Made by a program: the position numbers and the translations under genes. This document shows positions 50,368-64,000 of a stretch of 64,000 bases of DNA, piece after piece. The notes under the pieces are model-generated. The model made no database searches. It saw only the letters and a list, made by a program, of their open reading frames with translations, and had not been told where the DNA came from. Origin of the DNA: Hyphomicrobium_A sp035517115 (GTDB taxonomy: Bacteria > Pseudomonadota > Alphaproteobacteria > Rhizobiales > Hyphomicrobiaceae); contig DATIZL010000010.1 in the NCBI GenBank assembly GCA_035517115.1, positions 1-64,000 on the forward strand, written 5' to 3'. Positions within the stretch are counted from its first letter, which is position 1. Each line of letters begins with the position of its first letter.

Positions 50368-52620
50368 ATGGAGAAGCAAACGCCGCGCGGCAGGCCACCG
50401 GTCCGCCTCGAGGGCAACCGCTACCCGGACGGGCGCCCGGCGGGGCCCACGCGGCCGCAGCAGCGCCCCACGCCCGAGCCCCAGCCGAACCTGCTTCTCA
50501 CTGGGCTGATCTACGGCGGCATCGGCCTGTTGGCGCTCGGCGTCGCCACTTTCACCTTCCTGATGATCTCGCCGCCGACCGATTTCATCCGCAATCAGGT
50601 CGTCGCCGAGGTGCGGGCCGAGACGGGCCGCGACTTCAAGATCGCCGGCCCTGCCTCGTTCACGTTCTTCCCATCCGTCGGCATGCGCGTGCAGGATGTG
50701 TCGCTGTCGGCGCCCCCCGAGATGGGCGGCGAGCCGCTGCTCACCGCGCAGAGCCTCGATGTCGGCGTTCACTTCTGGCCGCTCGTGCGCCGCGAGGTCG
50801 TCGTCGATCGGCTGGTGCTGCATAAGCCGGTGTTCAACCTGCGCGTCGACGCGCAGGGGCGCCGGAGCTGGGACATGGCCGGGAGCCCGGCGCCGGTCCG
50901 CTACGCAGAGGCCGCAACCACGCTCACCGACGCGCCGATCCGCGTGGCCGCCAATGAGGGTGACGCCGGCGCCCGCCGCCTCGATGTGGGCGAGCTCTCG
51001 CTCGGCGACGTGCGCATCGAGGACGGAATCCTGCGCTATAGCGACGAGCGCTCCGGCATCCAGCGCGAGGTCACCGCCATCGACGCCGACGTCGCGGCGC
51101 CTTCGCTCGCGAGCCCTGTCGACGCCAAGGGCAGCTTGCTGTCGCAGAGCGAGAAGATTGCCTTCGACGCCAAGATCACCTCGCTCGGCGATCTTGTGCA
51201 GGCGCGCCCGGCGAAGCTTGCCCTCAACGTCTCGGGGCGGCCGCTCAACGTGCACTACGACGGCACCATCGCGCTGCAGAAGGACATCGCCGCGGAAGGC
51301 AGCCTCAACGGCGACACGGCCTCGGTGCGCACGCTTGCCGAATGGCTCGGCACGCGGCTGCCGCGCTCCTCCGGCTTCGGCGCCGCCACGCTCGCCGCCA
51401 ACCTGACCGGAAGCGGGGACTCCTGGCGCTTCTCCGACACCAAGCTCACGCTGGATGGCGCCACCGCGACCGGCACCGTTGGCCTCATCACCTCGGGCAA
51501 GCGCCCGCACGTGGTGGCCGACCTCAAGGTCACGGGCCTCAACCTCGACAGCTATTCCGCCCGCGGCGCGCAAGGCGAGCGGGCCGCTCCGGCGCCTCCG
51601 GCAGAGGCCGCGCCGCCTACGCAGGCGCCGTCCGGGCCGCGCTCCATCGACGACCTGCTCGAGCAGCCGGGGCCCAAAGTGAAGGGCTTTACGCAGCGCG
51701 AGGGGTGGAGCGGCGAGCCCTTCGATCTCTCCGGCCTCGACCTCGCCGATGCCGACGCCAAGCTCTCGATCTCCGGGCTCACCTACGCCGGCATGCAGGT
51801 CGATTCCTCGGAGGTCTCGCTCACGCTCAAGGATCGCGTGCTCAAGACGGTGCTTCCCGACTTCCGCCTCTACAAGGGCCGCGGCAGCGGCGCCGTCACC
51901 CTCGACGGCACCGGCAAGGAGGCGCTCGTTGCCGCCGACTTCGCGCTCGCCAACATCGCCGCCCAGCCGCTGCTCAAAGACTCCGCCGGCATCGATTGGC
52001 TGTCGGGCAACTACAACGGCAACCTTTCCATCAAGGGCCACGGCGCCAGCGAGGAGGCGCTGGTGCAGTCCCTGAACGGCAAGGGCGACTTTGCCGTCAG
52101 CAACGGCGCGGTTTCAGGCTTCAACCTGGGCGGCGCCCTGCGCGAGCTGCGCGACGGCAACATCCCCGATTTCGAGACCTCGCCATCGCAAAAGACCGAC
52201 TTCACAGCGCTCACCGGAAGCTTCCTCATCACCGACGGCGTCGCCCGCAACGAGGACCTGAAGCTCTCCGGCCCGGCTGTACGCGCCACCGGCTCCGGCT
52301 CCATCGATCTGCCCGCGCGCAGCCTCGACTACACGGTGAAGCCGACGCTCGTCGCCAGCGCCGAAGGCGAGGGTGGCGCGGAGGATCTCGCCGGCATCGA
52401 GGTGCCTGTGCACATCACTGGCGCCTGGAGCGCGCCGAAGATCGAGCCCGACTTCGAAGGCGCGCTCAACAGCGAGAAGAACCGCAACACCGTGAAGGAG
52501 ATCGGCAAGAAGCTCGGTGGCAAGGACGTCGGCGAGGCGATCGACAACCTGCTCAAGAAGGGCGAGAACGGCGAGCCGTCGAAAGCGGAAAAGTTCCTCG
52601 ACAAGATATTCGGGAAGTAG
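50368..52620 (+). CDS. AsmA-family envelope protein
   Basis: A 750-residue inner-membrane-anchored protein. A Pro/Arg-rich cytoplasmic N-terminus (about 1-42) and one transmembrane helix (about 43-66) precede a long beta-rich periplasmic part with AsmA repeats (EVRAETGRDFKIAGPASFTF, RREVVVDRLVLHKPVFNLRV; C-terminal half SGNYNGNLSIKGHGASEEAL). An Ala/Pro-rich insert is near 410. AsmA-like proteins are thought to bridge the periplasm and move phospholipids. Start at ATG 50368. About 300 nt separate it from phaZ, with nothing recognisable in between. Confidence 0.9.
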   Translation: MEKQTPRGRPPVRLEGNRYPDGRPAGPTRPQQRPTPEPQPNLLLTGLIYGGIGLLALGVATFTFLMISPPTDFIRNQVVAEVRAETGRDFKIAGPASFTFFPSVGMRVQDVSLSAPPEMGGEPLLTAQSLDVGVHFWPLVRREVVVDRLVLHKPVFNLRVDAQGRRSWDMAGSPAPVRYAEAATTLTDAPIRVAANEGDAGARRLDVGELSLGDVRIEDGILRYSDERSGIQREVTAIDADVAAPSLASPVDAKGSLLSQSEKIAFDAKITSLGDLVQARPAKLALNVSGRPLNVHYDGTIALQKDIAAEGSLNGDTASVRTLAEWLGTRLPRSSGFGAATLAANLTGSGDSWRFSDTKLTLDGATATGTVGLITSGKRPHVVADLKVTGLNLDSYSARGAQGERAAPAPPAEAAPPTQAPSGPRSIDDLLEQPGPKVKGFTQREGWSGEPFDLSGLDLADADAKLSISGLTYAGMQVDSSEVSLTLKDRVLKTVLPDFRLYKGRGSGAVTLDGTGKEALVAADFALANIAAQPLLKDSAGIDWLSGNYNGNLSIKGHGASEEALVQSLNGKGDFAVSNGAVSGFNLGGALRELRDGNIPDFETSPSQKTDFTALTGSFLITDGVARNEDLKLSGPAVRATGSGSIDLPARSLDYTVKPTLVASAEGEGGAEDLAGIEVPVHITGAWSAPKIEPDFEGALNSEKNRNTVKEIGKKLGGKDVGEAIDNLLKKGENGEPSKAEKFLDKIFGK

Positions 52621-52717
52621 TGGGGCACCTCGCCGCGTGACGCTCTCCACGTGCCCGCGGGCATCGGAATTTCGGCTCTTGCGGCCGCGCTCGATTTTTG
52701 CTGCGCGCCTCGCGCTG

Positions 52718-52750
52718 AAAAAAAATTGCCCCGCGCGCAAATTTTTTCTT
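52718..52750 (+). terminator. A/T-armed hairpin after asmA, possible bidirectional terminator
   Basis: AAAAAA-A-TTGC pairs with GCAA-A-TTTTTT around a 7-nt GC loop, a shape typical of terminators, about 100 nt after the asmA stop. One mismatch weakens it. Confidence 0.45.
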
Positions 52751-52771
52751 GCGTAGGGGGGGTAGGTGCCT

Positions 52772-52884
52772 CATATGACCCCTCTCCGTTCGTCCACCTG
52801 CCCTTAAGGTCGAGGTTTTCCAAAAACCCCAAAGGTAAGGAGCGGACGGGTCACCTCTATCTGCTGGTTGGGGAGGGTCATATG
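52772..52884 (+). promoter_or_regulatory. speD leader with long-range pairing over the start codon
   Basis: CATATGACCC (52772-52781) is perfectly complementary to GGGTCATATG (52875-52884), which contains the speD ATG. Five more pairs extend inward (TCTCC with GGGGA, one bulge), covering the ribosome binding site. CGTCC and GGACG pair inside. The structure would block translation, so control by an alternative fold or ligand is plausible; this is inference. Confidence 0.6.
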
Positions 52885-53442
52885 GCCTTTAATGACACCC
52901 TCTTCCAATTGGGGATGGACTTGACTCGTTCAAGCACCGCCCAAGAGGAAGATCATCGTGTAGCTGCGCACGTGGCGCACGAAGACAGGAAGGACTTCTT
53001 CATCGAGCGCGATGGCGTTCGGTTCGCCGGAACCCACCTGATCGTGGACCTGTTCGGCGCCCGACGGCTCGATGACCTAGAGCACATCAAGCGCACCTTG
53101 AAGCGATGCGTGGAGGTGGCAGGCGCAACGCTGCTGCACATCCATCTGCATCACTTCACGCCCAACGGGGGCGTGTCCGGTGTGGCCGTGCTCTCGGAAA
53201 GTCACATCTCCATCCATAGCTGGCCGGAAGCCGACTACGCTGCGCTCGATGTGTTCATGTGCGGCAACGCTCAGCCGCACAAGTGCATCGAGGTCTTGCG
53301 CGAGGCGTTCAGCGCGCGCGACGTGCTGGTGAAGACCCACCACCGCGGCTCCGAGCTCGACGAGCTCAAGTGGCAGGCGGCCCGCTCACGGCAGGCTCCG
53401 GTGCGCTTGAAAAGCGTTAAGAAGGCGAAGCGGGCGGCTTAG
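52882..53442 (+). CDS. speD: S-adenosylmethionine decarboxylase proenzyme
   Basis: A 186-residue class 1 AdoMetDC that supplies decarboxylated SAM for spermidine synthesis. Self-cleavage to form the pyruvoyl cofactor is expected between E106 and S107 in VLSESHISIHSWPE; the catalytic Cys127 is in ALDVFMCG. Longer than the short bacterial form (about 120-130) by an N-terminal extension of roughly 45 residues and a basic C-terminus. Start at ATG 52882 with GGGGAGGG upstream. That region is paired in the leader structure. speE is not in the window. Confidence 0.92.
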   Translation: MAFNDTLFQLGMDLTRSSTAQEEDHRVAAHVAHEDRKDFFIERDGVRFAGTHLIVDLFGARRLDDLEHIKRTLKRCVEVAGATLLHIHLHHFTPNGGVSGVAVLSESHISIHSWPEADYAALDVFMCGNAQPHKCIEVLREAFSARDVLVKTHHRGSELDELKWQAARSRQAPVRLKSVKKAKRAA

Positions 53443-53585
53443 CGCGGCCGCCCCCTTCCCCAGCCGGGTCTGGTCATGTTTCCGCCTTGTGCATGGGCGA
53501 CGCAGAGGTAAATACTCATGCGTCGCCCATGGATTCGGGCGTCCGCCGGCATGCGCGCCGAGCAGCGAGCAAACGTCGAGCCAAC

Positions 53586-54914
53586 ATGATGCGCGCCGCT
53601 CTCACTGCCTTCCTTCTCGCCGTCCTCTTGTTCGCGCGGACGGCGCCTGTTGGCGCGCAGGACGCGGGTCTCGGCGGCAGCTTCCTCAACCCCTTCCCCG
53701 AGAACGACACCTACCAGGTGCAGGTGGTCGGCGACTGGCTCGCCGACGGGCTCATGGGCGGCTTGGCCGAGACCTTCGCCACCGGGCCCGGGGTCGTGAT
53801 CTCCAAAAAGCGCTACGACCTGCCCGCCCTCATGCTCAACCGCACCGACGGCGACCTCAATGCGCTCGAGCAAGCCTTCGCCAACGACCCGAGCCACATA
53901 GCGATCGTCATGCTCGGCGCCCAGGACCGCTACAACGTGGGCCCGCGCGTGGCCTCCGGACAGGCCGGCAACTGGCGCAACGACTACGCCGCCCGCGTCG
54001 ACCGCGCGATGAAGATCCTGCGCAAGGGCGGCCGCGCCGTCTATTGGGTCGGCCTGCCCAACATGCGCCGCTGGCAGGACAACGAGCGCGCGCAAGCCAT
54101 GAACGACGTGTTCCGCGAGCGCGCCTACTTGAACGGCGTGCGCTACATCGACGCCTACGCGAGCTTCGTCGACGAGGGCGGCGGCTACAGCGACTACGGT
54201 CCCGACGTGACCGGCAAGGTGGCGCGGCTGCGCGACACCGACGGCGTCCACTTCACCGACATCGGCTACCGCAAGCTCGCGCATTTCGTCGAGCGTGAGC
54301 TCAGGCGCGATATGGCGCAGGCGAAGGAGGAGCGCTCGGTCCCGCTCGCGGGCGATGAGGCGGAGCAGGCGCGCGTCAATCCCGACCGGGCGCGCCTCAA
54401 GGCCGAGGCCGCACCCGCCGCGCCGGGCACGCCGGGGGCGCAGAAGCAGAAGCCCAAGGAGGCGAGCCCCGCGCCGGCGCCCGACGAGGCCGGCCGCGAG
54501 CAGAAGGCCGAGACCGGCAAGGTCGACGTCAAGGTGGGGGCCCCGGGCGGCACCGAGCAGATCGTCTCGGTCGACATCGTGCGCCCGGCCATTCCCGCCT
54601 CCGTGGTCGCCCTGGTCACGCGCAAGCAGAGCCCCGACAAGGCCGCGCAGATGGGCGACATTCTGGTCGACCAGATCCCCGGCGGACTGACGGTCATGAG
54701 CTCGATCGTGCCGCCGCGCGGGGCAGGCGCGCACCGGGGAGTATCGCCCACGCAAACGCCCTACTTCCGCGTGTTCGAGCGCGGCGATAGGCTGCCCCCC
54801 AAGCCCGGACGGGCCGATGATTTCACTTGGCCCCGCCCGCAGGCGACCGCGGAGGTGCAGCAACCGGAGCCGCCTCCGCAGCCGGTTGCGAACGACAAGA
54901 CCAAGCGCCGCTAG
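53586..54914 (+). CDS. DUF459 (SGNH-hydrolase-like) secreted protein
   Basis: A 442-residue exported protein with a DUF459 SGNH/GDSL-type domain (about 28-235) and a long Ala/Pro/Glu-rich C-terminal part. Block I reads VVGDWLADGLMGGL, where the usual GDS serine is Trp; the C-terminal catalytic pair is present as DGVHFTDIGYRKL. A MLGAQDRY block corresponds to the Asn/Gly region. The missing serine argues against classical esterase activity. ATG 53586 starts the signal peptide; ATG 53529 would add 19 basic residues. speD lies upstream. Confidence 0.8.
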   Translation: MMRAALTAFLLAVLLFARTAPVGAQDAGLGGSFLNPFPENDTYQVQVVGDWLADGLMGGLAETFATGPGVVISKKRYDLPALMLNRTDGDLNALEQAFANDPSHIAIVMLGAQDRYNVGPRVASGQAGNWRNDYAARVDRAMKILRKGGRAVYWVGLPNMRRWQDNERAQAMNDVFRERAYLNGVRYIDAYASFVDEGGGYSDYGPDVTGKVARLRDTDGVHFTDIGYRKLAHFVERELRRDMAQAKEERSVPLAGDEAEQARVNPDRARLKAEAAPAAPGTPGAQKQKPKEASPAPAPDEAGREQKAETGKVDVKVGAPGGTEQIVSVDIVRPAIPASVVALVTRKQSPDKAAQMGDILVDQIPGGLTVMSSIVPPRGAGAHRGVSPTQTPYFRVFERGDRLPPKPGRADDFTWPRPQATAEVQQPEPPPQPVANDKTKRR

Positions 54915-55032
54915 GCGGCGTTTTCCGCGGCGGCTTCGTCTTGGCTTCCTCGATGGATATCGTGCTGCGTCCCGGCTCGCGTTCGAGCCTCGCTCTCGCC
55001 TGGCCGGGATGACACTCGGAGCCCGTCTTGCG

Positions 55033-56478
<1,446 letters not shown>

Positions 56479-56565
56479 TCGCGCTTCCTGTCAGGGGCCG
56501 GACCGGAGCCTGGCGCGCTCGCTGGCCGCAACCTTCGTCATCATTTCACAGAGACGGGAAAGACC

Positions 56566-61275
<4,710 letters not shown>

Positions 61276-61607
61276 CTTACTGCGACCTCTGCGACGCTGG
61301 TCGGGCGCTATGCATCTATCCGCCTTCGGCGGCGCCTTTCGACCGAAATGCGTCGGTCCTCCACTTGGTTCGTCAGAATTGCAGCAAACAAAGGAGCGCC
61401 GCCTGGCGGCCCCCCTCCGCGTCTCCGGTCCCGCCGCAATAAAGGACAGGGCTGCTGACCTTTCCGCTGAGCTTCGCAGATTTCAAGGGGCTGCACAAGC
61501 GTGATCCTGGCCGCCGATGCGCGCCGGGAAGCCCGCAGCAAGAGGCGGCCGCCGCTTCGCGCGGCGACCGCCTTCGGTCTTCGGCTCAAATTGCGCTCAA
61601 GGCGCCG
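61276..61607 (-). other. 332-nt gap: gltB upstream region and hsp20 3' region
   Basis: Contains a strong hairpin (61543-61573) near the hsp20 end and the presumed gltB promoter and leader. I see no clear promoter elements, riboswitch or gene. The short frames on both strands lack coding features. Confidence 0.5.
61543..61573 (-). terminator. strong hairpin downstream of hsp20
   Basis: A 13-bp GC stem (AGGCGGCCGCCGC with its complement, one wobble) and a TTCG-containing loop, 35 nt after the hsp20 stop. No T-run follows, so rho-independent termination is uncertain. Confidence 0.4.
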
Positions 61608-62054
61608 TTAGACGGCAGCCTCGAGCTGCTTGGCCTCGCCGGTCCCGACCGGGATCGTGCGCGGCTTCATGCGCTCGGGCAGATTGCGCACGAGATCGAT
61701 GTGCAAAAGGCCGTCCTCGAAGTCGGCGCTCTTCACCTCGACGTGGTCGGCGAGCTGGAAGCGGCGCTCGAAGGAGCGCGCGGCGATACCGCGGTGCAGG
61801 AAGGTACGCTCCTTGCCCTCGGGCTTCTTCTGGCCGCTGACGACGAGCGTCGACTCCTTCACGTCGATCTTGAACTCGTCCTTGTGAAAGCCCGCGACCG
61901 CCATCGAAATCCGGTACTCGGTGTCGCCGAGCCGCTCGATGTTGTAAGGCGGGTAGCCGTCGACGTCATAGCCGCCGACGCTGTCCAGAAGCTGGGCAAG
62001 GCGGTCGAAGCCGACGGTCGAACGATAGAGGGGGGCAAAATCGAACTGTCGCAT
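61608..62054 (-). CDS. small heat shock protein Hsp20 (IbpA-like)
   Basis: A 148-residue alpha-crystallin-type chaperone that holds unfolding proteins in soluble complexes. N-terminal arm (FAPLYRSTVGFDRLAQLLDS), crystallin domain about 38-130 with YPPYNIERLGDTEYRISMAVAGF, DVKESTLVVSGQK and the AFERRF-like ARSFERRFQLADHV, and a C-terminal IPV-type motif (RTIPVGTG). ATG 62054 with GGAGGA upstream. A ROSE-type hairpin covers that site and an RpoH-like promoter lies before it, so heat control at both levels is likely. Confidence 0.94.
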   Translation of the reverse strand: MRQFDFAPLYRSTVGFDRLAQLLDSVGGYDVDGYPPYNIERLGDTEYRISMAVAGFHKDEFKIDVKESTLVVSGQKKPEGKERTFLHRGIAARSFERRFQLADHVEVKSADFEDGLLHIDLVRNLPERMKPRTIPVGTGEAKQLEAAV

Positions 62055-62142
62055 GACATATCCTCCTGAGAAGCGACATGTGTGGGACCCGCCAAAGGCC
62101 AGGCCCATTCGGGATCGCGCACCCTCGTGTGAGGCGTGCGCA
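62055..62142 (-). ncRNA. ROSE-type RNA thermometer in the hsp20 leader
   Basis: The predicted leader (about 88 nt) folds into three hairpins. The last (62056-62081) has the ROSE signature: UCGCU, a UCUC loop, then AGGAGGA, so the Shine-Dalgarno is paired, closed by ACAU/AUGU. The first is GCGCAC-CCUC...GAGG-GUGCGC, the second GGG...CCC with mismatches. This matches rhizobial hsp thermometers in position and design. Confidence 0.75.
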
Positions 62143-62148
62143 GCCATG

Positions 62149-62178
62149 ATTTAAGTGCGGCCTTGGCCGGTTCAAGGG
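62149..62178 (-). promoter_or_regulatory. RpoH-like promoter for hsp20
   Basis: On the minus strand CCCTTG (62173-62178) and CTTAAAT (62149-62155) are 17 nt apart, close to the alphaproteobacterial heat-shock consensus (CTTG, 17-18 nt, CYTAT-like). Confidence 0.6.
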
Positions 62179-62312
62179 GCCGTCCGCAGGCATCCAAGTT
62201 GCCTCAAAGCAACGGAAATTCCGATCTCCTTCAGGTCCGGTTCATGTTGGAGCCACCACTCTCTCAGGCGCTCTTGGGGCGTAGCGCAAAATCACATTTG
62301 GGAGTGGTCACC

Positions 62313-62756
62313 ATGTCAGCATCAGCTCGTTTTGCTGCGGCATCTGCTGTTGCCGCTTCGCTTTTCGCACTCGCTGCGCCCGCCTTGGGCGCCGACCTGG
62401 ACTATGGCGAGGGCCCTCCCCGCTACGAGCGCTACGCCGCTCCCCCCGCCGACTTCGAGCCGCCCTACCCGCCGCGCTACGCCGACCGTTGCGTGCCGCG
62501 CGAGGTGGTGCGCGACCGGCTCCTGGCGGAAGGCTGGGGTGACTTCCGCGACTTCGAGCCCAGGGGCCGCGTGGTGCTGGTGCAGGCACGGCGTCCCTCC
62601 GGGCGGCTGTTCGATCTCACCATCGACCGCTGCTCGGGCGAGGTCGTGGACGCCCGGCCCGTATTCGGCCCCCGCGCAGAGCCTGGCGCCTACGCGTACG
62701 GCGGCTACGGGGCCTACGGATGGGGTCAGCGCCGTTTCTGGCCGCGGCCTTATTAG
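62313..62756 (+). CDS. secreted protein of unknown function
   Basis: A 147-residue exported protein: signal peptide about 1-27 (AASAVAASLFALAAPALGA), a Tyr/Pro-rich stretch (YGEGPPRYERYAAPPADFEPPYP), a conserved-looking core (CVPREVVRDRLLAEGWGDFRDFEPRG and VLVQARRPSGRLFDLTIDRCSGEV) with two cysteines, and a Gly/Tyr-rich end. The core resembles small periplasmic PepSY-like proteins of Hyphomicrobiales, without a firm family. GGAG lies 10 nt before the ATG. Divergent from hsp20. Confidence 0.7.
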   Translation: MSASARFAAASAVAASLFALAAPALGADLDYGEGPPRYERYAAPPADFEPPYPPRYADRCVPREVVRDRLLAEGWGDFRDFEPRGRVVLVQARRPSGRLFDLTIDRCSGEVVDARPVFGPRAEPGAYAYGGYGAYGWGQRRFWPRPY

Positions 62757-62845
62757 GCGCTCCACCGCATAACCCGGCCCGCACCTGTCGCAGCCCACGC
62801 CTCTCTGTATGATGCAGAGGAGTCGGGCTGCCGCCGGGGGAGGCT

Positions 62846-63805
62846 ATGGAACTCGTCACGCTCGCAAAAAATCCGGTCCCCAGCGGGGCCACGGTGGGGA
62901 TGTTCCGGGGCTATGACGGCGCGCAGCTGCGGTATGCCCGCTGGGACGCAACGCGCATGCCGCGGCGGGGCACGGTCTGCCTATTCGGGGGACGCACCGA
63001 GTTCATCGAGAAGTATTTCGAGGTGATTGCCGACCTGCGCCGCCGCGGCTTCGCCGTGGCCACCATGGACTGGCGCGGGCAGGGCGGCTCGCAGCGCATG
63101 CTGTCGAACCCGCGCAAGGGGCACGTGCGCGGCTTCTGGGAGTACGACCGCGACCTCATTCGCTTCATGAAGGATATCGTGCTGCCCGACTGCCCGCCGC
63201 CGTTCATCGGGCTTGCCCATTCCATGGGCGGCAACATTCTTCTTCGCAATGCCACCATGCCCGGCCTCTGGTTCGAGCGCATCGTCCTTGCTGCGCCGAT
63301 GATCGAGATTCACGAGAGCATCATCGGCCCCCACCCTTTTCATGTGCGCGCCTACACCGAGCTCAGCTCTCTCCTCGGCATGTCGACCGCCTACGTCATG
63401 GGGGGCTCGGACCGGCTGGAATCGGGCTATCCGTTCGAGGGTAACCCGCTCACCGGCGACTATGAGCGCTGGGCGCGCACCAAGGCGGTGCTCGACCTCG
63501 CGCCGGAGCTAGGGCTGGGCTCGCCCACCATCGGGTGGCTGAAATCGGCGCTGCGCTCTTGCGCGCGTATCTCGCATCCCCATTACCCCTCGCAAATCCA
63601 CGTGCCGCTGCTCGTCTTCGCGGCGAGCGACGACACGGTGGTCTCCACGCCGGCGATCGAGGCCTTCACGGTGCAGGTGAAGGTCGCCTCCTGCATCCTG
63701 ATGCCGAACTCGCGCCACGAGATCCTGCAGGAGACGGACGCTGTGCGCACGCGCTTCTGGGCGGCGTTCGACGCCTACCTCGGGGTCGATGCCAAAGTCG
63801 CCTGA
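62846..63805 (+). CDS. alpha/beta hydrolase, lysophospholipase (PldB) type
   Basis: A 319-residue serine hydrolase. Nucleophile elbow GLAHSMGGNILL (A-H-S-M-G, with Ala in the first position instead of Gly), oxyanion strand CLFGGRTEFIEKYFEVIADL, the lid region, the acid in LVFAASDDTVVSTPA and the catalytic His in NSRHEILQETD. The substrate is probably a lysophospholipid or monoacylglycerol. GGGGAGG precedes the ATG. No signal peptide is seen. It converges with hisN. Confidence 0.88.
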   Translation: MELVTLAKNPVPSGATVGMFRGYDGAQLRYARWDATRMPRRGTVCLFGGRTEFIEKYFEVIADLRRRGFAVATMDWRGQGGSQRMLSNPRKGHVRGFWEYDRDLIRFMKDIVLPDCPPPFIGLAHSMGGNILLRNATMPGLWFERIVLAAPMIEIHESIIGPHPFHVRAYTELSSLLGMSTAYVMGGSDRLESGYPFEGNPLTGDYERWARTKAVLDLAPELGLGSPTIGWLKSALRSCARISHPHYPSQIHVPLLVFAASDDTVVSTPAIEAFTVQVKVASCILMPNSRHEILQETDAVRTRFWAAFDAYLGVDAKVA

Positions 63806-63827
63806 GGCGCGGAGGAGTGTGAGCCGG

Positions 63828-64000
63828 CTACTTCGCGAGTACCGCCAGCGCTTGCTCATGCAGGCGCGCATCTCCGGCAGCGATGATGCGGCCTCCGGCG
63901 GTTGCGGGTTTGCCCTCCCAGGTCGATATGCGGCCGCCGGCCCGCTCGATGATGGGGATCAGCGCCACCACGTCGTGCGCTTTGAGGGCCGCCTCGACCA
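63828..64000 (-). CDS. hisN: histidinol-phosphatase (inositol monophosphatase family), C-terminal part
   Basis: The last 56 residues of a gene that continues beyond the window. The sequence LKAHDVVALIPIIERAGGRIST is the C-terminal IMPase motif, with the metal-site Asp followed by V-x-ALIPIIE, the spacing seen in HisN of alphaproteobacteria; the end is LHEQALAVLAK. Such enzymes remove phosphate from L-histidinol phosphate in histidine synthesis; an inositol-phosphatase role cannot be excluded from this fragment. Confidence 0.72.
   Translation of the reverse strand, partial: VEAALKAHDVVALIPIIERAGGRISTWEGKPATAGGRIIAAGDARLHEQALAVLAK

Overview
The window looks like a chromosomal segment of a GC-rich alphaproteobacterium, most likely of the order Hyphomicrobiales (a Hyphomicrobium- or Methylobacterium-like relative; the genus is not resolved). 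The pointers are a CpdR-type receiver, an MbfA ferritin-like iron exporter behind an Irr-box palindrome, a PqqA close to methylotroph PqqA, BA14K and DUF459 proteins, a ROSE-type leader before hsp20, an intracellular PHB depolymerase and compound palindromic repeats. Gene density is high and most genes are housekeeping. There is no CRISPR array, transposase, prophage or secondary-metabolite cluster.

Layout. 0-9.4 kb: ftsE-ftsX-ydcF-plsC (division and envelope, minus strand), hpt and a cpdR-like regulator, then molybdenum cofactor genes (moaA, mobA-mobB). 8.3-12.6 kb: a TRAP transporter whose binding protein is on the opposite strand from its two membrane subunits, with a DUF2147 gene between. 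12.7-20.1 kb: a three-domain Mrp/ApbC Fe-S carrier, then the translation block infC - (Pro-rich secreted protein) - rpmI - rplT - pheS - pheT. 20.3-25.7 kb: NDH-2, a lytic transglycosylase, mbfA and a 1 kb repeat-filled gap. 26-32.4 kb: a PQQ sugar dehydrogenase/cytochrome c fusion, lepA, small secreted proteins, cspA and infA. 32.6-40.2 kb: secreted nuclease, diguanylate cyclase, methyltransferase, a frameshifted SRPBCC gene, an osmoregulated periplasmic glucan gene and unknown membrane proteins. 40.5-42.7 kb: a run of tiny membrane or secreted proteins, an AT-richer GNAT gene and tRNA-Arg(CCG). 42.8-50 kb: a frameshifted acyltransferase, polA, an orphan pqqA with its own promoter and terminator, a membrane methyltransferase, cytochrome c and phaZ. 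50.4-64 kb: AsmA, speD with a self-pairing leader, a DUF459 protein, glutamate synthase (gltD, gltB), hsp20, a lysophospholipase and the end of hisN.

Themes. Metabolically the segment suggests an aerobic respirer with PQQ-linked periplasmic oxidation, PHB turnover, GOGAT nitrogen assimilation and molybdoenzymes. Regulation visible in sequence includes an Irr box (iron), a ROSE thermometer with an RpoH-like promoter (heat), an AUC start on infC (IF3 autocontrol) and a hairpin covering the speD start codon.

I found no convincing wholly new system. The best candidates for new biology are the speD leader, the HCF101-like Mrp-DUF971 fusion, the orphan pqqA, the cluster of mini-proteins including one with a knottin-like six-cysteine pattern, and the compound repeats with 30-nt arms. 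Three single-base homopolymer indels in two genes suggest either recent pseudogenes or residual sequencing errors.
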